The translations under genes were made by a program, and so were the position numbers. Source: Arctopsyche grandis (taxonomy: Eukaryota > Arthropoda > Insecta > Trichoptera > Hydropsychidae). Taken from it: DNA of 64,000 nt. The notes beneath the pieces were generated by a model that was not told where the DNA came from, searched no databases, and saw nothing but the letters and a program-made list of their open reading frames with translations. The DNA is taken from NCBI RefSeq assembly GCF_051622035.1, contig NC_135360.1:9166001-9230000 (forward strand), written 5' to 3'. Of this stretch, positions 61,135 to 64,000 are shown piece after piece (the first letter of the stretch is position 1; each line of letters starts with the position of its first letter).

Positions 61135-62910
61135 GAATAACTTACAATCTGGAATTCTTTGATTTCGGTGATCGTTAGGTTAGGTTGGGTTAGGTTTGGT
61201 GAGGTAAGCACGTTTTTTGTATATTTTTGCAATGTAGAATTCTTTGATTTTGGTGTTGGTTAGGTTTGGTGAGGTTAGCACGTTTTGTGTATTTTTTTGC
61301 AATGTTGAATTCTTTGATTTTGGTGTTGGTTAGGTTAGGTTGGGTTAGGTTTGGTGAGCTTAGCACGTTTTGTGTATATTTTTGCAATGTTGAATCCTTT
61401 GATTTTGGTGTTGGTTAGGTTGGGTTGGGTTAGGTTTGGTGAGGTAAGCACGTTTTGTGTATATTTTTGCAATGTTGAATTCTTTGATTTTGGTGTTGGT
61501 TAGGTTGGGTTGGGTTAGGTTTGGTGAGGTAAGCACGTTTTGTGTATATTCTTGCAATGTCGAATTCTTTGATTTTGGTGATGGTAATGTTAGGTTGGGT
61601 TAGGTTTGGTGAGGTAAGCGAGTTTTGTGAATAATAAAGAATCTCGAATTCTTTGATTTCGGTGATGGTTAGGTTAGGTTGGGTTAGGTTTGGTGAGCTT
61701 AGCACGTTTTGTGTATATTTTTGCAATGTTAAATTCTTTGATTTTGGTGTTGTTAAGGTTTGGTTGGGTTGGGTTTGGTGAGGTAAGGGCGTATTGTGTA
61801 TATTTTTGCAATGTCGAATTTTTTGATTTCGGTGTTGCTTGGGTTGGGTTGGGTTAGGTTTGGTGAGCTTAGCACGTTTTGTGTATATTTTTGCAATGTT
61901 GAATTCTTTGATTTTGGTGTTGGTTAGGTTGGGTTGGGTAAGGTTTGGTGAGGTAAGCGCGTTTTGTGTATATTTTTGCAATGTCGAATTCTTTAATTTC
62001 GGTGTTGCTTGTGTTAGGTTGGGTTACGTTTGGTGAGGTTAGCGAGTTTTGTGAATAACTTACAATCTGGAATTCTTTGATTTCGGTGATCGCTAGGTTA
62101 GGTTGGGTTATGTTTGGTGAGGTAAGCACGTTTTTTGTATATTTTTGCAATGTTGAATTCTTTGATTTTGGTGTTGGTTAGGTTTGGTGAGGTTAGCACG
62201 TTTTGTGTATATTTTTGCAATGTTGAATTCTTTGATTTCGGTGTTGGTTAGGTTGGGTTGGGTTAGGTTTGGTGAGGTAAGCACGTTTTGTGTATATTTT
62301 TGCAATGTTGAATTCTTTGATTTTGGTGTTGGTTTGGTTGGGTTGGGTTAGGTTTGGTGAGGTAAGCGCGTTTTGTGAATAACTTACAATCTGGAATTCT
62401 TTGATTTCGGTGATCGTTAGGTTAGGTTGGGTTAGGTTTGGTGAGGTAAGCACGTTTTTTGTATATTTTTGCAATGTAGAATTCTTTGATTTTGGTGTTG
62501 GTTAGGTTTGGTGAGGTTAGCACGTTTTGTGTATTTTTTTGCAATGTTGAATTCTTTGATTTTGGTGTTGGTTAGGTTAGGTTGGGTTAGGTTTGGTGAG
62601 CTTAGCACGTTTTGTGTATATTTTTGCAATGTTGAATCCTTTGATTTTGGTGTTGGTTAGGTTGGGTTGGGTTAGGTTTGGTGAGGTAAGCACGTTTTGT
62701 GTATATTTTTGCAATGTTGAATTCTTTGATTTTGGTGTTGGTTAGGTTGGGTTGGGTTAGGTTTGGTGAGGTAAGCACGTTTTGTGTATATTCTTGCAAT
62801 GTCGAATTCTTTGATTTTGGTGATGGTAATGTTAGGTTGGGTTAGGTTTGGTGAGGTAAGCGAGTTTTGTGAATAATAAAGAATCTCGAATTCTTTGATT
62901 TCGGTGATGG
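61135..62910 (+). repeat. 1242-bp spaced duplication near the right edge of the satellite
   Basis: 61135-61668 corresponds to 62377-62910 at a constant spacing of 1242 bases, including shared oddities such as GTGTATTTTTTTGCAATG, GAATCCTTTG and AATAATAAAGAATCTCG. The match ends exactly where the perfect TTAGG run begins at 62911. Confidence 0.75.
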
Positions 62911-62950
62911 TTAGGTTAGGTTAGGTTAGGTTAGGTTAGGTTAGGTTAGG
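62911..62950 (+). repeat. Perfect (TTAGG)8 run inside a satellite monomer
   Basis: Eight exact TTAGG units replace the usual TTAGGTTAGGTTGGGTTAGG of the monomer, making it 20 bases (four pentamers) longer. TTAGG is the canonical telomere repeat of most insects outside Diptera. The paralogous monomer at 61669 has the ordinary form, so the change is recent. Confidence 0.95.
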
Positions 62951-64000
62951 TTTGGTGAGGTAAGCACGTTTTTTGTATATTTTTGCAATGTTGAATTCTT
63001 TGATTTTGGTGTTGGTTAGGTTAGGTTGGTTTAGGTTTGGTGAGCTTAGCACGTTTTGTGTATATTTTTGCAATGTTGAATCCTTTGATTTTGGTGTTGG
63101 TTAGGTTGGGTTGGGTTAGGTTTGGTGAGGTAAGCACGTTTTGTGTATATTCTTGCAATGTCGAATTCTTTGATTTTGGTGATGGTAATGTTAGGTTGGG
63201 TTAGGTTTGGTGAGGTAAGCGAGTTTTGTGAATAATTAAGAATCTCGAATTCTTTGATTTCGGTGATGGTTAGGTTAGGTTGGGTTAGGTTTGGTGAGCT
63301 TAGCACGTTTTGTGTATATTTTTGCAATGTTAAATTCTTTGATATTGGTGTTGTTAAGGTTTGGTTGGGTTGGGTTTGGTGAGGTAAGGGCGTTTTGTGT
63401 ATATTTTTGCAATGTCCAATTTTTTGATTTCGGTGTTGCTTGGGTTGGGTTGGGTTAGGTTTGGTGAGCTTAGCACGTTTTGTGTATATTTTTGCAATGT
63501 TGAATTCTTTGATTTTGGTGTTGGTTAGGTTGAGTTGGGTTAGGTTTGGTGAGGTAAGCGCGTTTTGTGTATATTTTTGCAATGTCGAATTCTTTAATTT
63601 CGGTGTTGCTTGTGTTAGGTTGGGTTACGTTTGGTGAGGTTAGCGAGTTTTGTGAATAACTTACAATCTGGAATTCTTTGATTTCGGTGATCGCTAGGTT
63701 AGGTTGGGTTAGGTTTGGTGAGGTAAGCACGTTTTTTGTATATTTTTGCAATGTTGAATTCTTTGATTTTGGTGTTGGTTAGGTTTGGTGAGGTTAGCAC
63801 GTTTTGTGTATATTTTTGCAATGTTGAATTCTTTGATTTCGGTGTTGTTTAGGTTAGGTTGGCTTAGGTTCCGTGAGGTTAGCACGTTTTGTGTATATTT
63901 TTGCAATGTCGAATTTTTTGATTTCGGTGTTGTTTGGGTTAGTTTGGGTTAGGTATGGTGAGCTTAGCACGTTTTGTGTATATTCTTGCAATGTCGAATT

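Larger units (their letters stand above)
34536..64000 (+). repeat. TTAGG-based satellite array, 84-85 bp monomers
   Basis: From 34536 to the window edge, about 345 head-to-tail monomers are all in one orientation. A typical monomer starts with five TTAGG-like pentamers (TTAGGTTAGGTTGGGTTAGG, then TTTGG), followed by GTGAGGTAAGC, a central variable block, and GAATTCTTTGATTT(T/C)GGTG. Two central blocks alternate irregularly: type P, ACGTTTTGTGTATATTTTTG (85 bp), and type Q, GAGTTTTGTGAATAACTTAC (84 bp). Nearly every monomer has an EcoRI site (GAATTC). The plus strand has very few C. Reverse-strand open frames of 60-180 codons recur because stops are rare on that strand; since 84-85 is not one clean multiple of three across types and the frames rotate and end, they are not genes. 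The left edge monomers are more diverged. The array continues past the window. Confidence 0.97.

Noticed and set aside
34910-63637. Plus-strand open frames in the satellite with hydrophobic repeats such as RLGWVRFGEVSTFCVYFCNV
   Set aside because: Same reason: GT-rich repeat translated in one frame. The apparent membrane-like pattern is produced by codons for V, F, G and W in GT-rich DNA.
34813-63906. Dozens of reverse-strand open frames of 60-180 codons with recurring peptides such as TSPNLTQPNLTITEIKEF
   Set aside because: They lie wholly inside the satellite and recur because the C-rich strand has few stops. The 84/85-bp period rotates the reading frame, frames end at random monomers, and there is no start context, splice site or promoter. 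They are translated repeat, not genes.
34536-64000. CRISPR array
   Set aside because: The periodicity is contiguous head-to-tail satellite without unique spacers, and the genome is eukaryotic.

Overview
The window looks like AT-rich genomic DNA of an insect. The only clear genes are a multi-exon gene of the haemolymph juvenile-hormone-binding (JHBP)/takeout family and a cluster of insect-type serpins. The rest is nested DNA transposons, tRNA-derived SINEs, many short TACATATGTA-type motifs and a very large satellite. The satellite is built on TTAGG, the ancestral arthropod telomere motif, which is absent from Diptera. A non-dipteran insect is therefore favoured; Lepidoptera is my best guess from the serpin gene structure, but the order is not proven.

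Layout. 1-14 kb has no complete gene. It holds one good signal-peptide exon on the minus strand (1941-1875) and a stack of DNA transposons: a ZBED-type hAT relic with two copies of a TGTTACGTA-ended element nested in it, a second hAT relic (7991-9773) with a perfectly delimited younger element inside, a small hAT-like element and a short MITE. 14.0-22.1 kb holds a five-exon JHBP/takeout gene on the plus strand (256 residues), with two SINEs and a long-hairpin MITE in its introns. 22.4-33.0 kb holds a serpin cluster, all on the minus strand. In order of coordinate these are a dead copy (22447-24528), a nearly complete copy with a frameshift in exon 7 (25372-27894, with an LTR in intron 5), a fully intact nine-exon copy (30072-32188, 399 residues) and a heavily deleted mosaic copy (about 32561-32949). 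33.4-34.5 kb is an element with TCTCGAGA-rich arms that touches the satellite.

34536 to the right edge (29.5 kb, about 345 monomers) is one head-to-tail satellite of 84-85 bp monomers, all in one orientation, the plus strand being G/T-rich and nearly free of C. Each monomer carries about 25 bp of degenerate TTAGG pentamers; one monomer has a perfect run of eight. The array has higher-order structure, most strikingly a 7144-bp block present twice in tandem and almost identical, and a third partial copy.

How the genes relate: the JHBP/takeout protein is predicted to be a secreted carrier of a small lipid ligand, and the serpins are predicted secreted protease inhibitors whose reactive loops differ while the scaffold stays constant. 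There is no sign that they form one pathway; the serpins form a birth-and-death cluster from tandem duplication. The many short open frames in the satellite are by-products of its composition and are not called as genes.
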